Positions 1 to 8,244 are shown, counted from the stretch's first letter. The stretch is 64,000 bases of DNA from Flavobacterium sp. (GCF_024710485.1 NZ_JANJUQ010000006.1:1-64000); one strand, 5' to 3'. The notes: a model not told the origin generated them from the letters alone. Program-made: numbers and translations.

Positions 1-96
1 AACCTTTTTTTGACTTTTTTTTAAACCACTGATAATATGATTCTTGTAGCCAATCTTTTTGCAAATCTTTACAAATACAAAACAAAAGTTAACTGT

Positions 97-176
97 TTAG
101 CCCCGATTGAAGAGGCTACCGCGTAGCCCGAAAAGCGGGAATGCAGACCGCAAATAAAGCCCGAGCCTTTCGCTAC
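97..176 (+). repeat. Dispersed palindromic element, copy 1
   Basis: This copy begins TTTAGCCCCGATTGA, carries a small hairpin (GGCTAC/GTAGCC at 114-128), then AAAAGCGGGAATGCAGACC and ends near TTCGCTAC. The same flanks recur six more times in this window with different hairpins in the middle. It lies just past the stop of the leftward permease gene, so it may act as a transcription terminator or 3' end element. Positions 1-96 hold AT-rich sequence in which I see no gene. Confidence 0.75.
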
Positions 177-186
177 AAAAGAAAAA

Positions 187-1419
187 TTATTCGAAACGGA
201 TGGATTTTGACGGTGTGATTTTGGTAATGATATAAGAAGGAATGAGCAAAACCACCAAACAAACTACAACAGTTCCGATATTGAGGAGCAATAGATAGAA
301 CAGGTTGATGTCGACCGGCGCTTCATTAACATAGTAACTTTCCGGATTGAGTTTGATGATGCCGAAGTATTTTTGAAGCAATAGTAAAGTCAACCCGATG
401 CCATTACCCCATAATAAACCTCTGCCGATTAAGTAAGCTGCATTGTAGAGGAATATTTTTCGGATGGACCAGTTGTTGGCGCCGAGTGATTTTAGGATAC
501 CGATCATTTGGGTTCTTTCTAAAATGAGGACCAAAAGCGCTACTACCATATTAATAGTTGAAACAGCAATCATGACAATTAAGATGACCAATATATTAAC
601 GTCGAAAAGTTTTAGCCATTCGAAGATGTAATAGTATTTTTCGACTATAGTTTGGGAATCGAGTGTAGAAGAGGTTTCTTGATACACTTCTTGACCTTTT
701 TGCTCGATTTGGGTAAAATCGTTAACAAAAACTTCGAAGGCGCCGACTTCATCGGGTTTCCATTTGTTGATTCGTTGCACATGGCGAATATCGCCAATAA
801 CATAAGTAGCATCGAATTCCTGAAAGCCGGAATTGTACACACCTACTATTTTAAAATTGCGAAGGTTATAACCTTCGCCGTTTTCTTTCATGAAATAGGT
901 TACGAATGTATCGTTGTTTTTTAAGCCTAATCGATTGGCCAGGTATTGCGAGATTAAAACCTCTTCATTGAGATTGCTTTTGAAATTGGGCAATCTTCCG
1001 GCCACCAAATATTCCTTTAGGTTGGCTGTATCGTAGTCGGCGCCGACACCTTTAAAGATGACACCTTCAAAAGCGGTTTCGGTTCGGATGATTCCGGCTT
1101 TGCTGGCTACAGCTTGAATGTGTGCAATACCATCGACCGAGGTGAACTTAGGATAAAAGTTTTGCTTTTTAGAAACCGGTGTCGTACTGACATCCGAATT
1201 GTTATCGTTATAACCTGAAATAATAATATGTCCGTTGAAGGCTGAAACTTTTTGGCGTATCTTTTGTTGCAAGCCCATACCGGTAGCTATGGAAACCATC
1301 ATCATGATCATTCCGAGTGCTATGGCGGTAATGGCAATTTTTATTATTGGCGCGGATATACTACTTTTATGGTCTTTAGTAGTAATGAGTCTTTTCGCTA
1401 TAAAATATTCTAATTTCAA
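187..1419 (-). CDS. LolC/LolE-type ABC transporter permease (FtsX-like)
   Basis: This is the inner-membrane permease of a MacB/LolCDE-type ABC system, probably exporting lipoproteins or other envelope substrates; the ATPase is not in the window. The protein (about 410 aa) has a first membrane helix near residues 17-40 (IAITAIALGMIMMMVSIATG), a large periplasmic MacB-type domain to about 260, and three C-terminal helices of the FtsX fold. I chose the TTG at 1419, giving MKLEYFIAKRL, the usual beginning in the family. A longer reading to 1446 would also start with TTG, but it overlaps an exact TATTTTTG promoter element at 1444-1451. The divergent NamZ-like gene begins only four bases away. Family assignment is firm; the substrate is not known. 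Confidence 0.85.
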   Translation of the reverse strand: MKLEYFIAKRLITTKDHKSSISAPIIKIAITAIALGMIMMMVSIATGMGLQQKIRQKVSAFNGHIIISGYNDNNSDVSTTPVSKKQNFYPKFTSVDGIAHIQAVASKAGIIRTETAFEGVIFKGVGADYDTANLKEYLVAGRLPNFKSNLNEEVLISQYLANRLGLKNNDTFVTYFMKENGEGYNLRNFKIVGVYNSGFQEFDATYVIGDIRHVQRINKWKPDEVGAFEVFVNDFTQIEQKGQEVYQETSSTLDSQTIVEKYYYIFEWLKLFDVNILVILIVMIAVSTINMVVALLVLILERTQMIGILKSLGANNWSIRKIFLYNAAYLIGRGLLWGNGIGLTLLLLQKYFGIIKLNPESYYVNEAPVDINLFYLLLLNIGTVVVCLVVLLIPSYIITKITPSKSIRFE

Positions 1420-1423
1420 CGGT

Positions 1424-2635
1424 ATGATTTCAAATTTGGTGTTCAAAAATACAGTTTTATTCTCGGTTTTGCTAATGGTTTCGTGTGGCAGTCAAAAGGG
1501 AGAAGGCATAAGGGATAATGCCGAAGCTACTCTTCCTAAAAATGTAAAAGTCGAGGTTCAAACCGGAGCCGACAACACAAATGCATATTTACCTTTACTA
1601 AAAGACAAAAAAGTCGGCATCGTAACCAATCAAACCGGAATTCTTTCTGACAAAACCCATGTAGTCGATTTTCTTTTGGCACAAAAAGTAAACGTTCAAA
1701 AAATCTACGCCCCCGAACACGGTTTTCGCGGCACAGCTGATGCAGGCGAATTGATTAAAGACGGCAAAGACACCAAAACCGGCTTGCCGATTATTTCACT
1801 ATACGGCAACAACAAAAAACCCAAACCGGAACAATTGGCCGGTATAGATATTATGGTTTTTGATTTGCAAGATGTGGGCGCAAGATTCTACACTTACATT
1901 TCTTCCTTACATTATATTATGGAAGCTTGTGCAGAAAATAATATTCCGTTGCTGGTTTTGGACAGGCCAAATCCTAATGGCAGTATTGTTGACGGACCGC
2001 TATTGGAAAAAGAATATACCAGTTTTGTGGGTATGCATCCTATTCCGTTGCTTCATGGAATGACGATTGGCGAATACGCGCAAATGATTAACGGCGAAAA
2101 ATGGTTGAAAAACGAGGTTCAATGTCAGTTGACTGTGATTCCGTGTTTAAATTATAATCGAGAAATGCCGTATTCCTTGCCCGTGAAACCATCGCCGAAT
2201 TTACCCAACGACCAAGCCATCAATTTATATGCGAGTTTGTGTTTGTTTGAAGGGACGAATGTGAGTGTAGGCCGCGGCACTGAAAAGCAATTCCAAATTT
2301 ACGGCTCACCGTTTTTACCGAAAAGTGACTTTAGTTTTACACCGGTGCCGAATTTCGGCGCCAAAGAACCGATGCACAAAGACCAACTTTGTTATGGCGA
2401 AGATTTGACTCAAATTAAAAAAGTAAGCCGATTGGAACTAAAATGGCTGATTAAAGCCTATCAAAATACAGCGGATCAATCCAAGTTTTTTAATGATTTT
2501 TTTACCAAATTGGCCGGGACTAAAAAACTACAGCAACAAATTATGGCCGGGACTTCGGAGGCAGACATCAGAGCCTCTTGGCAAAAAGACCTCGAAGTTT
2601 TTAAAGCCATGCGGAAATCTTATTTACTGTATTGA
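1424..2635 (+). CDS. Exo-beta-N-acetylmuramidase NamZ family lipoprotein (DUF1343)
   Basis: DUF1343 proteins such as NamZ remove terminal N-acetylmuramic acid from peptidoglycan fragments, so this protein probably works in cell-wall recycling. The start ATG at 1424 gives a lipoprotein signal: hydrophobic VLFSVLLMV followed by the lipobox Cys in VSCGS near residue 20. The mature part (about 403 aa in total) contains DUF1343 hallmarks: IVTNQTG, YAPEHGFRG, DVGARFYTYISS, DRPNPNG and GRGTEKQF. An in-frame upstream extension to 1235 runs through the divergent permease gene and is rejected, because the signal peptide begins at 1424. The last 16 bases overlap the end of the opposing small membrane-protein gene. 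Confidence 0.88.
   Translation: MISNLVFKNTVLFSVLLMVSCGSQKGEGIRDNAEATLPKNVKVEVQTGADNTNAYLPLLKDKKVGIVTNQTGILSDKTHVVDFLLAQKVNVQKIYAPEHGFRGTADAGELIKDGKDTKTGLPIISLYGNNKKPKPEQLAGIDIMVFDLQDVGARFYTYISSLHYIMEACAENNIPLLVLDRPNPNGSIVDGPLLEKEYTSFVGMHPIPLLHGMTIGEYAQMINGEKWLKNEVQCQLTVIPCLNYNREMPYSLPVKPSPNLPNDQAINLYASLCLFEGTNVSVGRGTEKQFQIYGSPFLPKSDFSFTPVPNFGAKEPMHKDQLCYGEDLTQIKKVSRLELKWLIKAYQNTADQSKFFNDFFTKLAGTKKLQQQIMAGTSEADIRASWQKDLEVFKAMRKSYLLY
1444..1451 (-). promoter_or_regulatory. Putative -7 element for the LolC/E permease gene
   Basis: The minus strand reads TATTTTTG, an exact match to the Bacteroidota TAnnTTTG element, about 25 bases before the TTG start at 1419. It lies inside the divergent NamZ-like coding region. 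I do not see a clear TTTG -33 partner. Confidence 0.45.
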
Positions 2636-2856
2636 TTTTCCTTTTGCATCAGCGATTTGAAAAAAGAGAACATTAAATAAAGTACACAAAACAATCCGGA
2701 AAGCAATCCGAACAAGAATATTGAGAGCATAAACACTTCGTACATTTGGTAGGGCAAAGTATTTTGCGGTTCATCCGAGTCTAACCAATAGCCAACAAAC
2801 GACAGAAAAAGGGAAAAGATATAAATCAGTATCAGGTAACGGGCTACTTTTTTCAT
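2620..2856 (-). CDS. Small two-helix membrane protein
   Basis: This 78-aa protein is not recognised as a named family. It has two predicted membrane helices, near residues 6-24 (RYLILIYIFSLFLSFVGYW) and 40-66 (MYEVFMLSIFLFGLLSGLF), joined by a short polar loop containing DSDEPQN, and a basic C-terminus. The gene converges on the NamZ-like gene with a 16-base tail-to-tail overlap. It lies 40 bases downstream of the PH-domain gene on the same strand. Function unknown. Confidence 0.6.
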   Translation of the reverse strand: MKKVARYLILIYIFSLFLSFVGYWLDSDEPQNTLPYQMYEVFMLSIFLFGLLSGLFCVLYLMFSFFKSLMQKENQYSK

Positions 2857-2896
2857 AACGCTTCTTTTCTATCAAAACGAAAAAAGCGTCAGTTTA

Positions 2897-3289
2897 TTAT
2901 AAGGTCACCACAATATTAGGATTGATGCTAAGCAAGTGCGCTATAAAAGCCGATCGGTCTTTAGGCGAAATCAGGATTTCATCGTATTTATTGTAAACAA
3001 TGGCAATTCGATCCAGCGATAAAGCAGGCGAACTGAGTGGATTGTTGGTGCGGTATACTTTTTTAATCGAATGGATGTCGATTTTGGTAGTCCAAACTTT
3101 GAGTTGTTCGCCTACTATTTTGTATTGAATAGACCAAAACATGAAAAAAATTAAAATTAACAAGCCAAAAAACACCAACGACATCAGGTAATCTTTGTTG
3201 ACTATACCTTCTATTACAGGATAACCGAAAAGCCCTCCAATAAGGATAATCAACCACCAATCGATTTTAGATTTGTACACTATCGTCAT
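2897..3289 (-). CDS. PH domain-like small membrane protein
   Basis: The 130-aa protein begins MTIVYKSKIDWWLI, has two hydrophobic helices in residues 12-56, and ends in a domain resembling the bacterial PH/YcxB-like fold (QYKIVGEQLKVWT, then ISPKDRSAFIAHLL near the C-terminus). The ATG at 3289 overlaps the TGA of the upstream YkgJ gene (ATGA), so translation is probably coupled. A longer frame to 3415 only re-reads the YkgJ gene and is rejected. The role is unknown; the PH-like assignment is from pattern only. Confidence 0.7.
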   Translation of the reverse strand: MTIVYKSKIDWWLIILIGGLFGYPVIEGIVNKDYLMSLVFFGLLILIFFMFWSIQYKIVGEQLKVWTTKIDIHSIKKVYRTNNPLSSPALSLDRIAIVYNKYDEILISPKDRSAFIAHLLSINPNIVVTL

Positions 3290-3786
3290 AACGGTAATTT
3301 TTTCTTCATTTCTTCTACTATGTTGTAAGCTGCCGGACAAATGGCGACATTCTTCAACGTCAAATCTGAAATTTGTTGGAATTTCTTTCTGTCGGTGTGT
3401 GGGAACTCGCGACAAGCTTTCGGGCGAACGTCATAAATCATACAGTAATTTTGGGCATCTAAAAACGTACACGGCACGCTTTGCAATACGTAATCGTTAT
3501 CTTCGTCTATGCGCAAATATTGGTCAATAAACTGTTGTGGTTTCTGCTTGAAATGTTTGGCAATTCGCTCGATATCAGCCAAAGTAAACAAAGGCCCGGT
3601 GGTTTTGCAACAGTTGGCACAAGTCAAACAATCCGTTCGTTTAAACTCGGCTTCATGCAAATCCTGCATCACGTAGTCTAAATTTTTCGGTGTTTTCTTT
3701 TTCAGCTTATCAAAATACTTTTTGTTTTCGATATGCTTATCTTTGGCTAACTTTTGGATTTCGTTTAAGGAAGGCTTCAAACTCAT
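3286..3786 (-). CDS. YkgJ family cysteine cluster protein
   Basis: The 166-aa protein has the cysteine arrangement of the YkgJ (CxxCxxCC, zinc/iron-chelating) family: DCLTCANCCK near residue 54, then VPCTF, YCMIYDVRPKACREFP and ICPAAY. The cysteines probably bind a metal or Fe-S cluster; the cellular role is not established. The N-terminal 40 residues are lysine-rich and helical. It is the first gene of a leftward pair with the PH-domain gene, joined by a four-base ATGA overlap. Confidence 0.85.
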   Translation of the reverse strand: MSLKPSLNEIQKLAKDKHIENKKYFDKLKKKTPKNLDYVMQDLHEAEFKRTDCLTCANCCKTTGPLFTLADIERIAKHFKQKPQQFIDQYLRIDEDNDYVLQSVPCTFLDAQNYCMIYDVRPKACREFPHTDRKKFQQISDLTLKNVAICPAAYNIVEEMKKKLPL

Positions 3787-3838
3787 ACCGCAAAATTAAA
3801 TAACTTTGAACAAACCACCTGTAAAAACATTCAAAAAC

Positions 3839-3878
3839 TCAGTATCTCAGCAACTCAGTCACACAGTAACTCACTTAT
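3839..3878 (+). repeat. Tandem octamer array (CTCAGNAA-like)
   Basis: Five successive 8-base units occur here: CTCAGTAT, CTCAGCAA, CTCAGTCA, CACAGTAA, CTCACTTA. The array lies in the 142-base divergent gap between the YkgJ and methyltransferase genes. The units are degenerate but keep strict period 8. Confidence 0.7.
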
Positions 3879-3928
3879 GACACGAGCGAAGCGACTGCAT
3901 TTGACCTTTAAAATAAGATTAACAACAA

Positions 3929-4627
3929 ATGAAAGATTTATTCGGCCAAGCCATACTTGATTACCAAACCCAAAATGCTCCGGAAGATTTGATTACGGAA
4001 ACCAGCATTTCCGAAGCCGATGAGATGAGCGTAGCCTATTTGTTTCGCACGTATCGGGAAATGCCGAAAATCGAAAAAAAAGCGCTCCAACTCGCCAAAG
4101 GCAAAATCCTCGATGTAGGTTGCGGTGCCGGCAGCCACAGTGTGTACTTACAACAAAAAGGGTTTGAAGTAACGGCTATCGATATTTCGCCAAAAGCCAT
4201 TCAAACTTGTCAGTTGCGCGGTGTAAAAGATGCTCGCATACAACATTTGTTGGAGTTGGAAAACGAACAATTCGATACCATACTTTTACTCATGAACGGC
4301 ACGGGAATCTTCGGAACCTTAGCTGAAACCTCTAAATACTTGCAAAAACTCAAATCGCTTTTAACGCCTAACGGCCAGATTCTAATTGATAGTTCCGATA
4401 TTATTTATATGTTCGACCAAGACGAAGACGGCGCTTACATAGTTCCGGCAGATGGCTATTACGGCGAGCTGACTTTCAACGTAAGTTATAAAGGGCAAAC
4501 TGAAGACACTTTCCCTTGGTTGTATCTCGATTACAACACCCTGCAAAATGCCGCGCATGCCAATGGTTTGCAATGCGAATTGCTGCTCGAAGGCAATCAT
4601 TTTGATTATTTGGCGAGACTTCTTTAG
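3929..4627 (+). CDS. Class I SAM-dependent methyltransferase
   Basis: The protein (232 aa) has the Rossmann-type methyltransferase core. Motif I is ILDVGCGAGSHSVYL near residue 60, followed by VTAIDISPKAI (SAM ribose binding) and FDTILLLMNGTG (motif post-II). The substrate cannot be read from the sequence. The C-terminal third (ADGYYGELTFNVSYKG) suggests a small-molecule rather than a nucleic acid substrate, but this is weak. The gene stands alone on the plus strand and ends within copy 2 of the dispersed palindromic element, which supplies a bidirectional hairpin. The first 50 residues precede the core and look helical. Confidence 0.82.
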   Translation: MKDLFGQAILDYQTQNAPEDLITETSISEADEMSVAYLFRTYREMPKIEKKALQLAKGKILDVGCGAGSHSVYLQQKGFEVTAIDISPKAIQTCQLRGVKDARIQHLLELENEQFDTILLLMNGTGIFGTLAETSKYLQKLKSLLTPNGQILIDSSDIIYMFDQDEDGAYIVPADGYYGELTFNVSYKGQTEDTFPWLYLDYNTLQNAAHANGLQCELLLEGNHFDYLARLL

Positions 4628-4708
4628 GAGCTTAATCCGGCTTTGCGTTCCAATCTTTTTGTTTTTAAAGTAAAAACAAAAAGGATTTCCACTCCAATCC
4701 GGGCTAGG
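4627..4708 (-). repeat. Dispersed palindromic element, copy 2 (bidirectional terminator)
   Basis: On the minus strand this reads CTAGCCCGGATTGGAGTGG, then a long hairpin (AATCTTTTTGTTTTTA with its complement at 4652-4687), then GCAAAGCCGGATTAAGCTCC. It lies between two convergent genes and can terminate both. Its edge overlaps the TAG stop of the methyltransferase gene. Confidence 0.8.
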
Positions 4709-4711
4709 AAT

Positions 4712-5872
4712 TTAGCGTGCAATCAAATCCGTTGTTTTCAAGATATCTTCTAAAGCACGGTACAACACCTCTAAATCTTCTTGAGTATTGTAGGCATTAA
4801 TCGAATATCTTAAATACACTTTGTCGTTCAACGGCATCACCGGAATTTGAATTTTGTATTGATCATAGAGCAAATCTTTCAACTCGGCGGGCTTACTTGT
4901 TTTTACCGGAATGCTGGCCATTTGCCCTAAAAATTCGGAAGTAATCGGTGCAATGGGTTGTGTTTGGAGTAAATCGCAAAAGCGTTGGTAATTCTCGAAA
5001 ACGATTTGTTTACATGCTTCCGATTTGGTTTTCCAGTCATTTTCTTTTAAGAAGTTGATAACCGTAGGCGTACACAAAAAAGCTGAATGGTCGTTGGTAC
5101 CTTGGTATTCGTGGTAATCTAAAAACCGACTTTCACCGGGCGCCAAACTTTCGTAACCCCAACTCACTACCAATGGATCAATATCGTCTTGGAATTCCTT
5201 TTTCACATACAAAAACGAACTGCCTTTAGGCGCCAACATCCATTTGTGCAAAGTGCCGGTATAGAAATCCGGATTTAATTCGGTTAAATTTAAATCAATA
5301 TGACCGGGAACGTGAGCGCCATCGATTATCGTAATCAATCCTAACTCTTGCGCTTTATCGCAAATTTCCTTCACCGGAAAAATCAAAGCGGTTGAACTCG
5401 AAATGTGATTTAAAAACACCACTTTGGTTTTACTGGTGTAGCCTTTCCAAAATTCTGCTATGATTTGTTCTTTGGAAACTACAGGCAAGGTTATCGGTTG
5501 ACGGACATACTTCACGCCTGATTTTTCACAGTAAAAGTGCCACGTTCTGTCCATAGCACCATACTCGTGATTGGTTGCTAAAATTTCGTCTCCGGGTTGC
5601 AATTGCAAACTGCGCATTACGGTATTGACGGCAACAGTAGGATTGGGAACAAAGAAAAAGTCTTTTGGGTTACAGCCAATAAACTCCGCTAAAGGCGCTT
5701 TGGCTTGCTTGAGGTAAATCGGTAATTTTTTTTGAATAAAATGAACCGGATCTAATTCGAGTTCGCGTTGGAATCGTTGGAATTCGATAAAAATGGGTTG
5801 CGGACAGGCACCAAAAGAACCGTGATTTAAAAAGGTAATATTAGAATCTAATAAAAATTGGGAAGTATTCAT
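4712..5872 (-). CDS. Class V aminotransferase-fold PLP enzyme (isopenicillin-N epimerase-like)
   Basis: This 386-aa PLP-dependent enzyme belongs to the class V aminotransferase / cysteine desulfurase superfamily. It begins MNTSQFLLDSNITFLNHGSFGACP, the usual start of the isopenicillin-N-epimerase-like subgroup. PLP-contact motifs are ATNHEYGA (about residue 87), NHISSSTA, IDGAHVPGHID (the Asp that pairs with the pyridine nitrogen) and the Schiff-base lysine in GTLHKWMLAPKGSSF near 215. The reaction could be transamination, racemisation or desulfuration; the sequence does not decide. An upstream in-frame ATG at 5920 would run into the preceding terminator and is rejected. It is separated from the TonB-domain gene upstream by a terminator. 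Confidence 0.83.
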   Translation of the reverse strand: MNTSQFLLDSNITFLNHGSFGACPQPIFIEFQRFQRELELDPVHFIQKKLPIYLKQAKAPLAEFIGCNPKDFFFVPNPTVAVNTVMRSLQLQPGDEILATNHEYGAMDRTWHFYCEKSGVKYVRQPITLPVVSKEQIIAEFWKGYTSKTKVVFLNHISSSTALIFPVKEICDKAQELGLITIIDGAHVPGHIDLNLTELNPDFYTGTLHKWMLAPKGSSFLYVKKEFQDDIDPLVVSWGYESLAPGESRFLDYHEYQGTNDHSAFLCTPTVINFLKENDWKTKSEACKQIVFENYQRFCDLLQTQPIAPITSEFLGQMASIPVKTSKPAELKDLLYDQYKIQIPVMPLNDKVYLRYSINAYNTQEDLEVLYRALEDILKTTDLIAR

Positions 5873-5908
5873 GTTTTTTGATTGATGATTAAAGTGTAAA
5901 AATAAAAA

Positions 5909-5929
5909 ATCCCAAAACAAGTTTGGGAT
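5909..5929 (-). terminator. Intrinsic terminator after the small TonB-C protein
   Basis: Inverted repeat ATCCCAAA/TTTGGGAT with a short loop, followed on the minus strand by TTTTTTATTTTTAC. It lies just past the stop of the gene at 5936-6337. Confidence 0.75.
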
Positions 5930-5935
5930 AGTCTA

Positions 5936-6337
5936 TTAATTTCGGGTTACATTTATTGGTAAAGCATACTGACAACGAACCGGAACATTTTTCTGAGTGG
6001 CCGGTTTCCATTTCGGACAATTGAGTAAAACTCTTTTGGCTTCTTCCGCCGTACCGAAACCGCAATCTTTCAAAACCTTCACTTCAGTTACTGAACCGTC
6101 TTTTTCAATTACAAATGACACAATTACCCTACCGCCGAAAAAATCTTTATTCTTTGGAACTTTGAAGTTTTGACCAATATATTTGTAAAACTCTTCCATT
6201 CCGCCCTGAAATTCAGGCTTTACCTCCAAAGTCATTAAACTATAGGTTGATTCTATTGTTTCTGTTGGTAAGTTTACTTCTTGCGCCTTTGCGAATAAAG
6301 CCGAACTAAAAAGCAGGATTGTGTAAATGATTTTCAT
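5936..6337 (-). CDS. Secreted single TonB C-terminal-domain protein
   Basis: The 133-aa protein has a cleavable signal peptide (MKIIYTILLFSSALFAKAQ) and then one TonB C-terminal domain. The typical Bacteroidota version is visible as VKPEFQGGMEEFYKYI, GRVIVSFVIEKDGSV, VLKDCGFGTAEEAKRVL and CPKWKPATQ. It has no N-terminal membrane anchor and no proline-rich linker, so it cannot be a normal energy transducer. A periplasmic role, perhaps binding TonB boxes or partner transducers, is inference. It lies downstream of a DUF2059 gene and a related two-domain protein, and ends at a clear terminator. Confidence 0.8.
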   Translation of the reverse strand: MKIIYTILLFSSALFAKAQEVNLPTETIESTYSLMTLEVKPEFQGGMEEFYKYIGQNFKVPKNKDFFGGRVIVSFVIEKDGSVTEVKVLKDCGFGTAEEAKRVLLNCPKWKPATQKNVPVRCQYALPINVTRN

Positions 6338-6388
6338 GTCGCGCCTGTTACTTTTTCCTAAAGCTCATAGGAAACTTGATTTCTATTT

Positions 6389-6793
6389 TTACTGCATATA
6401 CTTCATCACCAAAGCCTGCATTTCGCCTTGTAAGGCCACCATGCTTTCTTGAGATTTTTGGGCTATGATTTCAGATTTCTCGGCCATTTTCTTTCCAACC
6501 GGGCTGTTGTAAAAAGCCAACATCGCTTTGATATCTTCTTTGGTGTATTCTTGAATGTACAACTCTACTGTAGCATCACTAACTTTTTTTATTAAAGCAT
6601 CAAATTCCACTACAAATGCGGCTTGCTTTTCTTTGGGAATCATACTTAAAACTTGCTTTTTGGCAGCAGCCATTTGGCCTGAAGCGCCGCTCTTTTCGAT
6701 TACTTGTTCAACCTCTGCTTTGGAGGGTTTGTCTTGTGAAAAAGCGAATTGTGTGGCCAACACTAAAACTAAAGTAAATAGGATTTTTTTCAT
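6389..6793 (-). CDS. DUF2059 domain-containing secreted protein
   Basis: The protein (134 aa) has a signal peptide (MKKILFTLVLVLATQFAFSQ) followed by an all-helical DUF2059 domain: ELYIQEYTKEDIKAMLAFY and SPVGKKMAEKSEII are the family hallmarks. DUF2059 proteins are small periplasmic or exported helical proteins of unknown function. The gene is flanked on both sides, same strand, by soluble TonB-C-domain proteins, which suggests shared expression, but no functional link is known to me. Confidence 0.85.
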   Translation of the reverse strand: MKKILFTLVLVLATQFAFSQDKPSKAEVEQVIEKSGASGQMAAAKKQVLSMIPKEKQAAFVVEFDALIKKVSDATVELYIQEYTKEDIKAMLAFYNSPVGKKMAEKSEIIAQKSQESMVALQGEMQALVMKYMQ

Positions 6794-6824
6794 TGTATTG
6801 AACTTTAAAATAATGGTTACTAAT

Positions 6825-7592
6825 TTATCTGGACATGATTGATATAGGTAAAGAATAGAGCACTCTGACTTTTTTACCCAATTGTTCCCCCGGAATCCAT
6901 TTCGGACTGGCTGTCATTACCCTTATGGCTTCCTCTTGTGTACCATGACCGATGTCTTTAATTACTTTGATGTTTGCAATGCTTCCGTCTTTTTCAACTA
7001 CGAAGGTTACAAAAACTTTACCTTGCAATCCTTTAACATTCGGCACTCTGAAATTTTTACTGATATATTTATAAAACTCTTGGAGACCGCCTGGAAAATC
7101 GGGTTTCTTTTCAACTCCGGCGGTATTGTAAAGATTATTATCTTCCGTAAGATTATTAACTGTTGGTGTTTGATCGTGTGGAACAACCGTTAAAGGACTG
7201 GACTTTTCTTTTGTGGCAAAGGTCATAGGGTATTTTATTTCGATGCTTACCGGTTTACCACCACGCTTAGCCGGTTCCCATTTCGGGCACAATTTCAATA
7301 CTCGTATCATTTCTTTAGCCGACTCTGTATCGAGCATTTGAACAATCTTGATCCCACTTACATTGCCTTCCTTATCTATAGTAAAAGCAGCAACCATCGT
7401 ACCTTCTTTGGTAACTTTTTTATAATCGAATTCCTCACTAACAAAAGCGCCAAAGTTTTCCAATCCGCCACCTTTAAATTTGGCTTCAATTAAATCACCA
7501 GATAAGTACACTTCATCTTCACCATCCACTTGGGCAAAAACGAAAATCGGAAAAAGAAGTGCCAATAGATATTGGCAAAAAAGTTTGGTCAT
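6825..7592 (-). CDS. Secreted protein with two tandem TonB C-terminal domains
   Basis: This 255-aa protein has a signal peptide (MTKLFCQYLLALLFPIFVFA) and two copies of the TonB C-terminal domain. The first is about residues 30-125 (AKFKGGGLENFGAFV ... LCPKWEPAKRGGK). The second is about 155-255 (EKKPDFPGGLQEFYKYI ... SPKWIPGEQLGKK). The second copy closely resembles the C-terminus of the true TonB at 11180-11977. There is no uncleaved anchor and no Pro-rich spacer. It starts two bases after the queE stop, so it is probably co-transcribed with queE. Confidence 0.8.
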   Translation of the reverse strand: MTKLFCQYLLALLFPIFVFAQVDGEDEVYLSGDLIEAKFKGGGLENFGAFVSEEFDYKKVTKEGTMVAAFTIDKEGNVSGIKIVQMLDTESAKEMIRVLKLCPKWEPAKRGGKPVSIEIKYPMTFATKEKSSPLTVVPHDQTPTVNNLTEDNNLYNTAGVEKKPDFPGGLQEFYKYISKNFRVPNVKGLQGKVFVTFVVEKDGSIANIKVIKDIGHGTQEEAIRVMTASPKWIPGEQLGKKVRVLYSLPISIMSR

Positions 7593-7594
7593 TG

Positions 7595-8227
7595 CTATGG
7601 GATATTTAAATATTTATGGGTTTGCAATGACACTCTCCATTTAGGGTTTTTCATTACATAATCTACAATCAACGGCGTCATTTCTTCTTTTTTGCTCCAT
7701 TCGGGTTGCAGGAAAAGAATAGCATTGGGATTGACTTTAGCCGCTTGTTCCTCGGCAAAAATAAAATCGTGTTTGTTGTAGATGATTACTTTAAGCTCGT
7801 TGGCTATTTGATAAGCATCAGCCACCGGTAGTTTGTTCTTTTTAGGCGATAAGCAAAACCAATCCCACTGTCCGGAAACAGGATACGCTCCTGAAGTTTC
7901 GATGTGTACCTTTCGGTTTTTTTCTTTTAACTTTTTGGTGAGTAAAGTCATGTCCCAAGTCAGCGGTTCTCCACCTGTGACCACAACAGTATCGGCATAC
8001 TTTGAAGCATTTTCAACTATAGCATCCGTTGGTGTAGGCGGGTGTAATTCGGCATTCCAACTTTCTTTTACGTCACACCAATGACAGCCCACATCACAGC
8101 CACCGATTCGGATAAAATAAGCGGCGGTTCCGGTGTGAAAACCTTCTCCTTGTATGGTATAAAATTCTTCCATCAACGGAAGCATTTCACCCTTATCTAC
8201 GGCGACTTGTATTTCTTTTGACAACAT
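7595..8227 (-). CDS. queE: 7-carboxy-7-deazaguanine synthase
   Basis: QueE is the radical-SAM enzyme that contracts 6-carboxy-tetrahydropterin to 7-carboxy-7-deazaguanine in preQ0/queuosine biosynthesis. The 210-aa protein has the QueE signature FYTIQGEGFHTGTAAYFIR followed by a C-x3-C-x2-C cluster motif (CDVGCHWCDV) that would hold the 4Fe-4S cluster, and the SAM-binding TGGEP motif (VVVTGGEPL). QueA, a later queuosine enzyme, is also in this window at 27601-28650. The TATCTTTG promoter element lies 18 bases before the ATG. No preQ1 riboswitch is visible upstream. Confidence 0.92.
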   Translation of the reverse strand: MLSKEIQVAVDKGEMLPLMEEFYTIQGEGFHTGTAAYFIRIGGCDVGCHWCDVKESWNAELHPPTPTDAIVENASKYADTVVVTGGEPLTWDMTLLTKKLKEKNRKVHIETSGAYPVSGQWDWFCLSPKKNKLPVADAYQIANELKVIIYNKHDFIFAEEQAAKVNPNAILFLQPEWSKKEEMTPLIVDYVMKNPKWRVSLQTHKYLNIP

Positions 8228-8244
8228 AATTAATTTCTAACGGA

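Noticed and set aside
1235..1423. N-terminal extension of the NamZ-like protein
   Set aside because: The extension is antisense to the permease gene, and the lipoprotein signal peptide begins at 1424.
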